Below are positions 25,474-32,169 of a DNA stretch of 64,000 bases, piece after piece. Below the pieces are notes generated by a model, which worked only from the letters and a program-made list of their open reading frames with translations, was not told the DNA's origin and did no database searches. The stretch's first letter is position 1, and each line of letters opens with the position of its first letter. The translations under genes and the position numbers were made by a program. This stretch comes from Flavobacterium sp. GT3R68 (GTDB taxonomy: Bacteria > Bacteroidota > Bacteroidia > Flavobacteriales > Flavobacteriaceae), in assembly GCF_007109225.1 (NCBI RefSeq), contig NZ_VJZK01000005.1, forward strand, positions 1 through 64,000. The letters run 5' to 3'.

Positions 25474-26607
25474 ATGAAACTCCAGAACCAAGTCATTTTA
25501 TCGATAGGAAGTAATCAGGGCGACCGACTTGAAAATATGGTTCAGTGTATCGATTTGATACATCAGAAAATCGGAACCGTTGTCAAAGTGTCCAACTTAT
25601 ATGAGACGCCTTCGTGGGGTTTTGCCAGCGATGCTTTTTATAACGGGGCGTTGATTATCCATACCCATAAATCGGCCCCAGAAGTCCTCGCCGAAATTTT
25701 TCAGGTCGAACATCTGTTAGGAAGAACCCGTTTGGAGCATGCCGGATACCAGCCGCGAAGTATCGATATTGATATTATCAGTTATAATGATGAAATCATG
25801 GAAAGCGAACATTTGCATATCCCGCATCCGCAAATGCAAAATCGCCTGTTTGTTTTGCTTCCGATGAAAGATCTGAAAACCGATTTCATTCATCCTGTAT
25901 TTAATAAATCGATTTCGGAATTAATTGCCGATTGCCAAGATACCAGTGCCTGTGAAGTGGTCATGGAATTGAGGCGTCCACTAGGGAAATACAATCTGGA
26001 ACAATTTAATTATATTGCCATTGAAGGAAATATTGGTGCCGGAAAAACTACATTGGCGAGTAAAATAGCAGAAGATTTTAATGCGAAAATAGTTTTGGAA
26101 CGATTTGCAGATAACCCTTTTCTTCCGAAATTTTATCAGGACCAGAGTCGGTATGCCTTTTCATTGGAGATGTCATTTCTGGCTGACCGATACCAGCAAT
26201 TATCGGATGATTTGGCCCAGTTTGACTTGTTCAAGGATTTTTTAGTGGCCGATTACCATATTTTCAAGTCTCTTATTTTTGCCAAAGTAACCTTGCCCGA
26301 TGATGAATTCCGTTTGTACAGAAAGCTGTTTGAAATTATCTACAAAGAAATGCCGAAGCCCGATTTGTATGTTTATTTATATCAAAACACCGGACGTTTA
26401 CTGGAAAATATAAAAAATCGGGGCCGATCGTATGAACAGGAGATACCCGCAGAATATCTGGATAATATCAATCGCGGTTATTTGGATTACATCAAATCAC
26501 ATACCGGATTAAATGTGTTGGTTATAGATGTTTCCGACAGGGATTTTGTGCAAAATCAGGATGATTATATTTTTATTCTGGATGAGATTCAAAAGAAACT
26601 CGGATAA
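25474..26607 (+). CDS. folK: Bifunctional HPPK (FolK) / deoxynucleoside kinase fusion
   Basis: A 377-residue two-domain enzyme. Residues 1 to about 155 are 6-hydroxymethyl-7,8-dihydropterin pyrophosphokinase (folate pathway): SIGSNQGDRLENM, ETPSWGF, and GYQPRSIDIDII with the metal-binding Asp pair. From about residue 178 a deoxynucleoside kinase follows: YIAIEGNIGAGKTTLA (P-loop about 185-193), LERFADNPFLPKFYQD, LADRYQQ, and the LID-type arginines in IKNRGRSYEQEI. It would phosphorylate deoxynucleosides for salvage. The domains share one frame with a short linker. I use ATG 25474; an in-frame GTG lies at 25465. Confidence 0.93.
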   Translation: MKLQNQVILSIGSNQGDRLENMVQCIDLIHQKIGTVVKVSNLYETPSWGFASDAFYNGALIIHTHKSAPEVLAEIFQVEHLLGRTRLEHAGYQPRSIDIDIISYNDEIMESEHLHIPHPQMQNRLFVLLPMKDLKTDFIHPVFNKSISELIADCQDTSACEVVMELRRPLGKYNLEQFNYIAIEGNIGAGKTTLASKIAEDFNAKIVLERFADNPFLPKFYQDQSRYAFSLEMSFLADRYQQLSDDLAQFDLFKDFLVADYHIFKSLIFAKVTLPDDEFRLYRKLFEIIYKEMPKPDLYVYLYQNTGRLLENIKNRGRSYEQEIPAEYLDNINRGYLDYIKSHTGLNVLVIDVSDRDFVQNQDDYIFILDEIQKKLG

Positions 26608-26613
26608 TGCTTG

Positions 26614-27156
26614 TTATTTATGATGCTCAAATTTCATTTTCGAAAACAAATCCCAAACCACTATTCCGGCAGTTACAGAGATATTTAACGAGTGCTTGGT
26701 TCCCAATTGCGGAATCTCAATACAGCCGTCGCATGCTTCAACTGCTTTTTGAGACACACCGAAAACTTCATTGCCAAACACCAACGCATATTTTTTTGTT
26801 GGATTCGCTTCAAAATTCTGCAGAAAAATGGCGCTTTCCACTTGTTCGATTGCCAAAACCGTGACCTGATCGTTTTTTAGTTTCTGAATCACTTCAATAA
26901 CATCGGTAGAATGTTCCCAAGCTACGGTATCGGTAGCGCCTAATGCGGTTTTATTTATTTCCTTGTTTGGAGGGGTGGCTGTAATACCGCACAAATAGAT
27001 TTTTTCAACTAAAAAAGCATCTGCAGTCCTAAATACAGAACCAATATTGTGCAGGCTTCTGATGTCATCAAGGATTAATATGATTGGGGTTTTATCGGCT
27101 CCTTTAAATTCTTCAATGGATATTCTTTCTAATTCGCTGTTTTCGAGCTTTCGCAT
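26614..27156 (-). CDS. SpoU/TrmH family RNA 2'-O-methyltransferase
   Basis: A 180-residue SPOUT-fold enzyme that methylates a ribose 2'-OH in tRNA or rRNA using SAM. The three family motifs are clear: motif 1 IRSLHNIGSVFRTADAF, motif 2 YALVFGNEVFGVS, and motif 3 IPQLGTKHSLNISVTAGIVVWDL, which together build the trefoil-knot SAM site. There is no extra N-terminal substrate-binding domain, so the target position is not predictable. I place the start at ATG 27156 (MRKLENSELERIS...), because the seven residues from the ATG at 27177 are not typical and overlap the terminator. It ends 6 bp from the convergent folK gene. Confidence 0.9.
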   Translation of the reverse strand: MRKLENSELERISIEEFKGADKTPIILILDDIRSLHNIGSVFRTADAFLVEKIYLCGITATPPNKEINKTALGATDTVAWEHSTDVIEVIQKLKNDQVTVLAIEQVESAIFLQNFEANPTKKYALVFGNEVFGVSQKAVEACDGCIEIPQLGTKHSLNISVTAGIVVWDLFSKMKFEHHK

Positions 27157-27175
27157 ATTTTGTTGATGATGTTTC

Positions 27176-27210
27176 AAAAAAAAAGCTTCCTAAATGAATT
27201 CAGGAAGCTT
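27176..27210 (-). terminator. Terminator after the DUF1573 gene
   Basis: A stem AAGCTTCCT/AGGAAGCTT has a 10-nt loop, and a T run follows on the minus strand. It lies just upstream of the methyltransferase gene. Confidence 0.8.
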
Positions 27211-27231
27211 CGTATATTTGGATAATATTAA

Positions 27232-27708
27232 TTAGCTTTTTGGAGCAGCAGGAGCTTCGTCACCTAAAACAGTTCCCTTAATAGTCAAAGTTTTACTTGG
27301 CATTCCTTCCGCATTAGAAATAACAGTTACAGTTTTGGTAAAAGGACCAACTCTGTCAGTAGCATATTTAACACCGATAACTCCTCTGGCTCCTGGAGCA
27401 ATTGGCTCTTTAGGAGAAGTAGGAACGGTACAGCCGCATGAACCCTGTGTATTAGTGATAATTAATGGTTTAGTGCCGTTGTTAACGAAAACAAATTCAC
27501 GCTGTCCATCAGCATTATGGGCTACAGTTCCGTAATCAATAGTTTCATTTTCGAAAACCATTCCGGCACCTTCAATCTTAGGAATTACAACCTTTGGAGT
27601 TACAACTTTAGTTACAACAGCTTTTTTAGTAGCTTTTTTAGTGGTTTGAGCATTAGAAGTAGTTACTCCTAAGACAGTTAGCGCAGCTAGTAAAAGTATT
27701 TTTTTCAT
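27232..27708 (-). CDS. DUF1573 domain-containing exported protein
   Basis: A 158-residue protein with a signal peptide (MKKILLLAALTVLGVTTSNAQ) and a Lys/Val/Pro-rich linker (KKAVVTKVVTPKVVIPK). A single DUF1573 Ig-like/ASH-type beta-sandwich follows, with the family hallmarks ETIDYGTVAHNADGQREFVFVNNGTKPLIITN and GSCGCTVP. The CGC motif is highly conserved in the family. Such domains are abundant in secreted Bacteroidota proteins; the function is unknown. It is a monocistronic gene with a -7 box at 27732 and a terminator at 27176. Confidence 0.92.
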   Translation of the reverse strand: MKKILLLAALTVLGVTTSNAQTTKKATKKAVVTKVVTPKVVIPKIEGAGMVFENETIDYGTVAHNADGQREFVFVNNGTKPLIITNTQGSCGCTVPTSPKEPIAPGARGVIGVKYATDRVGPFTKTVTVISNAEGMPSKTLTIKGTVLGDEAPAAPKS

Positions 27709-27731
27709 TGTATTTAATTTAAATTAAAAGA

Positions 27732-27739
27732 CAAATCTA
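27732..27739 (-). promoter_or_regulatory. -7 box for the DUF1573 gene
   Basis: Minus-strand TAGATTTG is an exact TAnnTTTG, 23 bp upstream of the ATG. Confidence 0.55.
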
Positions 27740-27867
27740 TATAAAAAAAAGTAATGACATTATAAATTTTTCTTAAAATTAAATTAATTTTTCTATTGCG
27801 GCGTATTGATTATAAAATTTTTAAATTCGCTGTCATAATTAATCACTCATTTTAAAACCCTCAAATT

Positions 27868-30504
27868 TTGGCTTCAAAAGATACTCAACCGAAAGAAACC
27901 CCGTTAATGAAGCAATATAACGAAATCAAAAGGAAATATCCTGATGCTTGTTTATTGTTCCGGGTGGGTGACTTTTACGAAACTTTTGGAGAAGATGCAG
28001 TTCGGGCTTCTAAAATTCTGGGGATTGTTCTCACAAAGCGTGGTGCGGGTTCCGAAACCGAAACGGCATTGGCGGGATTTCCACATCATTCCCTGAACAC
28101 GTATTTGCCTAAATTGGTCAAGGCAGGATTACGGGTGGCTATTTGTGATCAGCTGGAAGATCCAAAATTGACCAAAACTATAGTGAAACGGGGTGTGACT
28201 GAATTGGTTACGCCGGGGGTATCGATGAATGATGAGGTGCTTCAATCGAAATCCAATAATTTTTTGGCATCCGTCTATTTCGGAAAAAAAACTATAGGAA
28301 TTTCCTTTCTGGATGTTTCTACTGGAGAATTCCTGACTGCACAGGGGAATGATGAGTACATAGATAAACTACTTCAAAATTTCAATCCTAGTGAAGTTCT
28401 AATTCCAAAAAACAACAAGAACGATTTTAAGGAAATTTTCGGCGAGGATTACCATAGTTTTTATTTGGAAGATTGGATTTATAAAGAAGATTACGCTTTT
28501 GAAACCCTCACGAATCATTTTCAGACCGTTTCCCTAAAAGGTTTTGGAATTGAGGATTTGCACGAAGGCATTATCGCTTCAGGTGCCATTTTATATTATT
28601 TATCGGAAACCCAACACAATCGGGTACAGCATATCACTGCCATCCATCGTATCGCCGAGGATGCCTATGTGTGGATGGACCGTTTCACCATCCGGAATTT
28701 AGAACTGTATCATAGTTATAATCCAAATGCGGTGACGTTATTGGATGTTATTGACCGGACACTTTCGCCCATGGGTGGCCGTTTATTAAAACGCTGGTTA
28801 GCCTTGCCATTGAAGGACCTTAATAAAATCAGAAACAGGCATGAAGTGGTCTCGTATTTAAAGGAGAATACCGATGTCTTAAAAACGATCCAGCAACATA
28901 TCAAGCAGATTTCTGATTTGGAACGATTGATCTCTAAAATTGCTGCAGGAAAAGTTTCACCAAGGGAAGTGGTGTATTTGAAAGAATCCTTGGACGCGAT
29001 TATCCCTATAAAAGTGCTGGCACTGGCTAGTCCACAGGAAGCCGTGAAAATTATCGGAGACAGCCTGCACAGTTGTGAGTTGTTACGGGAAAAAATTAAT
29101 ACTACGTTAAATCAGGACGCGCCGGTCGCTATTGCAAAAGGGAATGCGATTGCCAAAGGAATAAATGAAGAGCTTGATGATTTGAGGGCCATTTCCACAT
29201 CCGGAAAAGAATATTTGGAAGGCATTGAAAAGAGGGAATCGGAACGAACCGGAATTACGTCGCTGAAAATCTCTTTCAATAATGTGTTTGGATATTACAT
29301 AGAAGTCCGCAATACGCATAAGGATAAAGTTCCTGCAGAATGGATCCGGAAACAGACTTTGGTCAATGCGGAACGATACATTACCGAAGAGCTAAAAGAA
29401 TATGAAACTAAAATTCTGGGTGCAGAGGAAAAAATCCACAAACTGGAGTTGGAACTATTCGAACAATTAGTAGCCTGGATTACAACATATATCAAGCCGG
29501 TTCAGTTGAACGCGAACTTAATTGCCCAATTGGATTGTTTGACTTCCTTTACGCAATTAGCCATTGAGAATAAATATGTATGTCCGGAACTGGATGAAAC
29601 TTTTGAACTGGATATCAAAAACGGAAGGCATCCGGTTATAGAAAAACAATTGCCGGTGGGAACTCCGTATATTGCAAACGATGTTTATCTGGATCGGGAT
29701 ACCCAGCAGTTGATCATGATAACGGGTCCCAATATGTCCGGTAAATCGGCTATTTTGCGTCAAACGGCCTTGATTGTGCTGTTGGCTCAAATGGGAAGTT
29801 TTGTTCCGGCGGATAGCGTCCGAATCGGGATTATTGACAAAATATTTACCAGGGTAGGGGCATCCGATAATATTTCTATGGGTGAATCCACTTTTATGGT
29901 TGAGATGAATGAAACTGCCTCGATTTTGAACAACATCTCCGACAGAAGTTTGGTTTTGTTGGATGAAATTGGGCGAGGAACGAGTACGTACGATGGGATT
30001 TCAATTGCTTGGGCTATCGCCGAATTTTTACATGAGCATCCTTCAAGTCCCAAAACACTTTTTGCAACGCATTATCATGAGTTAAACCAGATGACGGATA
30101 TGTTGCCGCGAATACAAAATTACAATGTCTCGGTAAAAGAACTGAAAGACACCGTTCTTTTTATTCGGAAGTTAGTCAAAGGAGGAAGTGCCCACAGTTT
30201 TGGAATCCATGTGGCAAAAATGGCGGGAATGCCGCAAACCGTTATTCTGAAAGCACAGAAGTTATTGAAGAAACTGGAAAAAGATCATTCCGGTGAAGCA
30301 TTGAACGGCATAAAGTCGGCAAAAGATGGCTCGAGCCTAAAAGGCGAACAGGCGGAGCAAATACAGATGAGTTTCTTTAATCTGGATGATCCTTTATTGG
30401 AAGAAATCAAGGAAGAAATCCTGAATCTGGACATAAATACACTGACGCCGATTGAGGCCCTGATGAAACTGAATGAGATTAAGAGAATGTTAACCAAGAA
30501 GTAA
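27868..30504 (+). CDS. mutS: DNA mismatch repair protein MutS
   Basis: Mismatch-recognition ATPase of 878 residues. The N-terminal mismatch-binding domain contains the Phe-X-Glu wedge in [15 protein letters not shown] connector, lever/clamp helices (about 260-560) and the ATPase follow, with Walker [14 protein letters not shown] (about 620), the [21 protein letters not shown] signature, Walker [17 protein letters not shown], and [11 protein letters not shown]. The start is TTG at 27868, supported by family-like residues before the first ATG at 27907 ([21 protein letters not shown]). It is followed by two tRNA genes on the same strand. Confidence 0.97.
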   Translation: MASKDTQPKETPLMKQYNEIKRKYPDACLLFRVGDFYETFGEDAVRASKILGIVLTKRGAGSETETALAGFPHHSLNTYLPKLVKAGLRVAICDQLEDPKLTKTIVKRGVTELVTPGVSMNDEVLQSKSNNFLASVYFGKKTIGISFLDVSTGEFLTAQGNDEYIDKLLQNFNPSEVLIPKNNKNDFKEIFGEDYHSFYLEDWIYKEDYAFETLTNHFQTVSLKGFGIEDLHEGIIASGAILYYLSETQHNRVQHITAIHRIAEDAYVWMDRFTIRNLELYHSYNPNAVTLLDVIDRTLSPMGGRLLKRWLALPLKDLNKIRNRHEVVSYLKENTDVLKTIQQHIKQISDLERLISKIAAGKVSPREVVYLKESLDAIIPIKVLALASPQEAVKIIGDSLHSCELLREKINTTLNQDAPVAIAKGNAIAKGINEELDDLRAISTSGKEYLEGIEKRESERTGITSLKISFNNVFGYYIEVRNTHKDKVPAEWIRKQTLVNAERYITEELKEYETKILGAEEKIHKLELELFEQLVAWITTYIKPVQLNANLIAQLDCLTSFTQLAIENKYVCPELDETFELDIKNGRHPVIEKQLPVGTPYIANDVYLDRDTQQLIMITGPNMSGKSAILRQTALIVLLAQMGSFVPADSVRIGIIDKIFTRVGASDNISMGESTFMVEMNETASILNNISDRSLVLLDEIGRGTSTYDGISIAWAIAEFLHEHPSSPKTLFATHYHELNQMTDMLPRIQNYNVSVKELKDTVLFIRKLVKGGSAHSFGIHVAKMAGMPQTVILKAQKLLKKLEKDHSGEALNGIKSAKDGSSLKGEQAEQIQMSFFNLDDPLLEEIKEEILNLDINTLTPIEALMKLNEIKRMLTKK

Positions 30505-30569
30505 TTCAGGATTAAAGCATGGGTTATCAGTTGATTAATTTTTTAGATCTATTTTTTTATAAAAAACGC

Positions 30570-30599
30570 TTGTGTAATTGAATTAATGTATTAAATTTG
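30570..30599 (+). promoter_or_regulatory. Promoter of the tRNA-Gly/tRNA-Leu transcript
   Basis: TTG at 30570-30572 and TAAATTTG at 30592-30599 are spaced by 19 bp, an ideal Bacteroidota -33/-7 pair. The -7 box ends 47 bp before tRNA-Gly. Confidence 0.7.
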
Positions 30600-30646
30600 C
30601 CACCGCAATACACGATAAGTATAGCAGTTCTTAATAAAGATGAAAT

Positions 30647-30719
30647 GCGAAAATAGCTCAGTTGGTAGAGCGCGACCTTGCCAAGGTCGAGGTCGCGGGT
30701 TCGAGCCCCGTTTTTCGCT
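30647..30719 (+). tRNA. tRNA-Gly (anticodon GCC)
   Basis: A 73-nt cloverleaf. Acceptor GCGAAAA pairs with TTTTCGC, discriminator base T is typical for glycine, the D-loop contains AGCTCAGTTGGTAGAGC, the anticodon arm is CGACCTTGCCAAGGTCG with GCC in the loop, and the T-arm is CGCGGGTTCGAGCCCCG. CCA is not encoded. It lies 14 bp before tRNA-Leu, so the two are probably one transcript. Confidence 0.97.
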
Positions 30720-30733
30720 CAACACCACATAAT

Positions 30734-30819
30734 GCTCGGATGGTGAAATTGGTAGACACGCTGGACTTAAAATCCAGTGAACAGCAATGTTCGTGCGGGT
30801 TCAAGTCCCGCTCTGAGTA
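30734..30819 (+). tRNA. tRNA-Leu (anticodon TAA)
   Basis: An 86-nt class II tRNA. Acceptor GCTCGGA pairs with TCTGAGT (with G-T wobbles), discriminator is A, and the anticodon arm CTGGACTTAAAATCCAG has TAA in the loop. The long variable arm is GAACAGCAATGTTC and the T-arm is GCGGGTTCAAGTCCCGC. CCA is not encoded. Its last bases and the terminator behind it are duplicated at 31152-31235, downstream of the GIY-YIG gene. Confidence 0.97.
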
Positions 30820-30856
30820 CTAAAAAGCTTCAAACTATGTTTGGAGCTTTTTTATT
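30786..30856 (+). repeat. Direct repeat copy 1: tRNA-Leu 3' end plus terminator
   Basis: The 49 bases 30808-30856 are identical to 31187-31235. The preceding stretch 30786-30804 matches 31152-31170 at 17 of 19 positions. Copy 1 is part of the intact tRNA. Confidence 0.9.
30822..30853 (+). terminator. Terminator after tRNA-Leu (copy 1)
   Basis: The stem AAAAAGCTTCAAAC/GTTTGGAGCTTTTT has one wobble pair and a TAT loop, and a T run follows. An identical copy lies at 31201-31232. Confidence 0.85.
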
Positions 30857-30871
30857 AAATAATTTTTTCAA

Positions 30872-31153
30872 ATGTATTTTATATATATAATTTATTCTAA
30901 AAAATTAAATAGATATTACATTGGAACAACTGATGATATTGAAAAAAGATTGAATGAACATAATGCGGGTTTTTATAGAGATTCGTTTACGGTAAATGGT
31001 ATACCTTGGGAATTATGTTTGGATTATGGATGTGAATCAAGTGAGAAGGCTTATAGTTTAGAAAAATTTATAAAAAGGATGAAATCCAGAAAATTTTTAG
31101 AAAAAGTAATCAGTAATCCAGATGTTTTACGAGATATTCAAAATAAATTATAA
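30872..31153 (+). CDS. Single-domain GIY-YIG endonuclease (UvrC N-terminal/YhbQ-like)
   Basis: A 93-residue protein that is one GIY-YIG nuclease domain. It has YIIYSKKLNRYYIGTTDDIEKRLNEHNAG with the two strand motifs, the catalytic Arg in EKRLNEH, and a downstream Glu in the EKAYSLEKFIKRMKSRKFLEK helix region. Such domains cut DNA in repair and in homing or mobile contexts. The gene sits between two copies of the tRNA-Leu 3' end and terminator: it begins 15 bp after copy 1, and its TAA overlaps the first bases of copy 2. It is visibly more AT-rich than its neighbours. This suggests a cassette inserted at the tRNA. It has no integrase or transposase partner. Confidence 0.93.
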   Translation: MYFIYIIYSKKLNRYYIGTTDDIEKRLNEHNAGFYRDSFTVNGIPWELCLDYGCESSEKAYSLEKFIKRMKSRKFLEKVISNPDVLRDIQNKL

Positions 31154-31235
31154 CGTTTGTGCGGGTTCAACTCCGAAGCTTCGGAGCCGCTCTGAGTACT
31201 AAAAAGCTTCAAACTATGTTTGGAGCTTTTTTATT
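31152..31235 (+). repeat. Direct repeat copy 2: tRNA-Leu 3' remnant with inserted palindrome
   Basis: This repeats the variable-arm end, T-arm, acceptor and terminator of tRNA-Leu. In the T-loop position three bases (GTC) of copy 1 are replaced by the perfect 16-bp palindrome CTCCGAAGCTTCGGAG (31171-31186). It cannot form a tRNA because the 5' half is missing. Confidence 0.9.
31201..31232 (+). terminator. Terminator copy 2 behind the GIY-YIG gene
   Basis: An exact duplicate of the tRNA-Leu terminator hairpin, now serving the GIY-YIG gene and insulating DUF1508 downstream. Confidence 0.8.
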
Positions 31236-31255
31236 TTTAACTAATTCTTATTTCA

Positions 31256-31609
31256 ATGGGTGCCTTTGTAATCAGCAAGCGTTTGAGTGGGGAGTATAAA
31301 TATGAATTCACTTCTAGAAAAGGCAAGCCAATATTCACGAGCAATAGCTTTGAACTGCGATTTGAATGCGAGGAGGAAATCGAATATTTAAAAGCTTCAT
31401 TGGAAGGCATAACTTTTTTAAAATTCAAATCGTCTAAAGGCAAATATTTTTTCAGGCTTATTGTTGATAAAAGAGAAATTGCCATCAGCCGAAAATACAC
31501 TACTGAATTGCTTTTGCAAAAAGGAATTAAAGAGATATCGACTTATGCGTCAAAATCAGATATTCTTGATTTTTCTAATGATGCTTTTGTTTTTCCAGAT
31601 CTGGATTGA
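31256..31609 (+). CDS. DUF1508 (YegP family) protein
   Basis: A 117-residue soluble protein with two YegP-type half repeats. The second is clear: KGKYFFRLIVDKREIAISRKYTTELLLQKGIKEISTYASK, following the family pattern G-x-[FY]-x-F-x-L-x2-x-G-x-x-I-x-x-S-x-x-Y. The first (SGEYKYEFTSRKGKPIFTSNSF) is more diverged. The function is unknown; family members are small stress-associated or basic proteins. The ATG at 31256 lies 20 bp after the duplicated terminator. A hairpin terminator follows. Confidence 0.85.
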   Translation: MGAFVISKRLSGEYKYEFTSRKGKPIFTSNSFELRFECEEEIEYLKASLEGITFLKFKSSKGKYFFRLIVDKREIAISRKYTTELLLQKGIKEISTYASKSDILDFSNDAFVFPDLD

Positions 31610-31616
31610 AAAATGA

Positions 31617-31653
31617 AAAAAAAAAGAGCCGCGCATTGCGTGGCTCTTTTTTT
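31617..31653 (+). terminator. Terminator after DUF1508
   Basis: The hairpin AAAGAGCCGCGCATTGCGTGGCTCTTT has A and T runs on either side. Its core is shared with a second hairpin 60 bp further on. Confidence 0.8.
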
Positions 31654-31678
31654 TGCGCTTCAACTGGGTAATAGCAAT

Positions 31679-31705
31679 AAAAAAGCCACGCATTGCGTGG
31701 CTTTT
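31679..31705 (-). terminator. Terminator after the alanine-repeat lipoprotein gene
   Basis: The near-perfect palindrome AAAAGCCACGCATTGCGTGGCTTTT shares the core GCATTGCGTGGC with 31617-31653 and converges on it. Confidence 0.8.
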
Positions 31706-31729
31706 AAAATTTTTAGAATTGGATTCTAA

Positions 31730-31975
31730 TTATTTTTTTGCAGCATCAGTAGCAGTTGCAGCAGCATCAGTAGCAGTTGCAGCAGCATCAGTAGCAGTTG
31801 CAGCAGCTTCAGTAGCTTCAGTAGCAGCTGAATCAGCAACTACAGCAGCATCTTCAGCAACTTCAGTAGCTTCAGTAGCTTCTACTGTAGTTTCTTCTGT
31901 TTTTTCTTCTGCTTGTTTACAAGATACAACTGTCAATGCAGCAACTAGTGCTAAACTTAAAAATACTTTTTTCAT
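31730..31975 (-). CDS. Alanine/threonine-repeat lipoprotein
   Basis: An 81-residue protein with a lipoprotein signal peptide (MKKVFLSLALVAALTVVSCK, Cys at residue 19), then an acidic Thr/Glu segment. Its Ala/Thr/Asp-rich C-terminal half is made of near-exact 7-residue repeats (ATDAAAT). The repeats derive from 21-bp DNA tandem repeats at 31740-31805. It may be a small membrane-anchored spacer-like protein; similar short KQAEEKTEET-type lipoproteins are frequent in flavobacteria but have no known function. An opposite-strand frame over the same bases is a repeat artefact. A -7 box lies at 32013-32020. Confidence 0.85.
   Translation of the reverse strand: MKKVFLSLALVAALTVVSCKQAEEKTEETTVEATEATEVAEDAAVVADSAATEATEAAATATDAAATATDAAATATDAAKK
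31740..31805. repeat. 21-bp tandem repeat inside the alanine-repeat lipoprotein gene
   Basis: The unit GCAGCATCAGTAGCAGTTGCA recurs about three times in tandem, in frame (7 codons per unit). Degenerate shorter units follow up to about 31870. Copy number could vary between strains by slippage. Confidence 0.85.
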
Positions 31976-32012
31976 CTTACTTAATTATAAAAGGTTAATT
32001 ATTAATTCGAGG

Positions 32013-32020
32013 CAAAGATA
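32013..32020 (-). promoter_or_regulatory. -7 box for the alanine-repeat lipoprotein gene
   Basis: Minus-strand TATCTTTG is an exact TAnnTTTG, 37 bp upstream of the ATG. Confidence 0.5.
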
Positions 32021-32169
32021 TAAATTTTTTGATATGTAAAATTATTTTTCAATTTTTTTTTCAAAAATAATATTCTATTGCAACAGTCTAACATTTAACA
32101 ACTATCATACCAAAATAACAGTGGATTTTAAAAAAATATCGTTTTTTATCGCGATGCCTTACAAAAAGT

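Noticed and set aside
30857..31186. Insertion sequence ending at the tRNA
   Set aside because: There are no terminal inverted repeats, no transposase and the flanking duplication is 49 bp or more, so the cassette was described as a GIY-YIG unit rather than an IS.
31740..31870. CRISPR-like array
   Set aside because: The repeats are contiguous in-frame tandem units with no unique spacers and lie in a coding sequence.
31653..32039. 128-residue plus-strand frame rich in Ala/Ser/Val repeats
   Set aside because: It is the antisense of the tandem-repeat lipoprotein gene. The minus-strand frame has a proper lipoprotein signal, promoter box and terminator, whereas this one has none.
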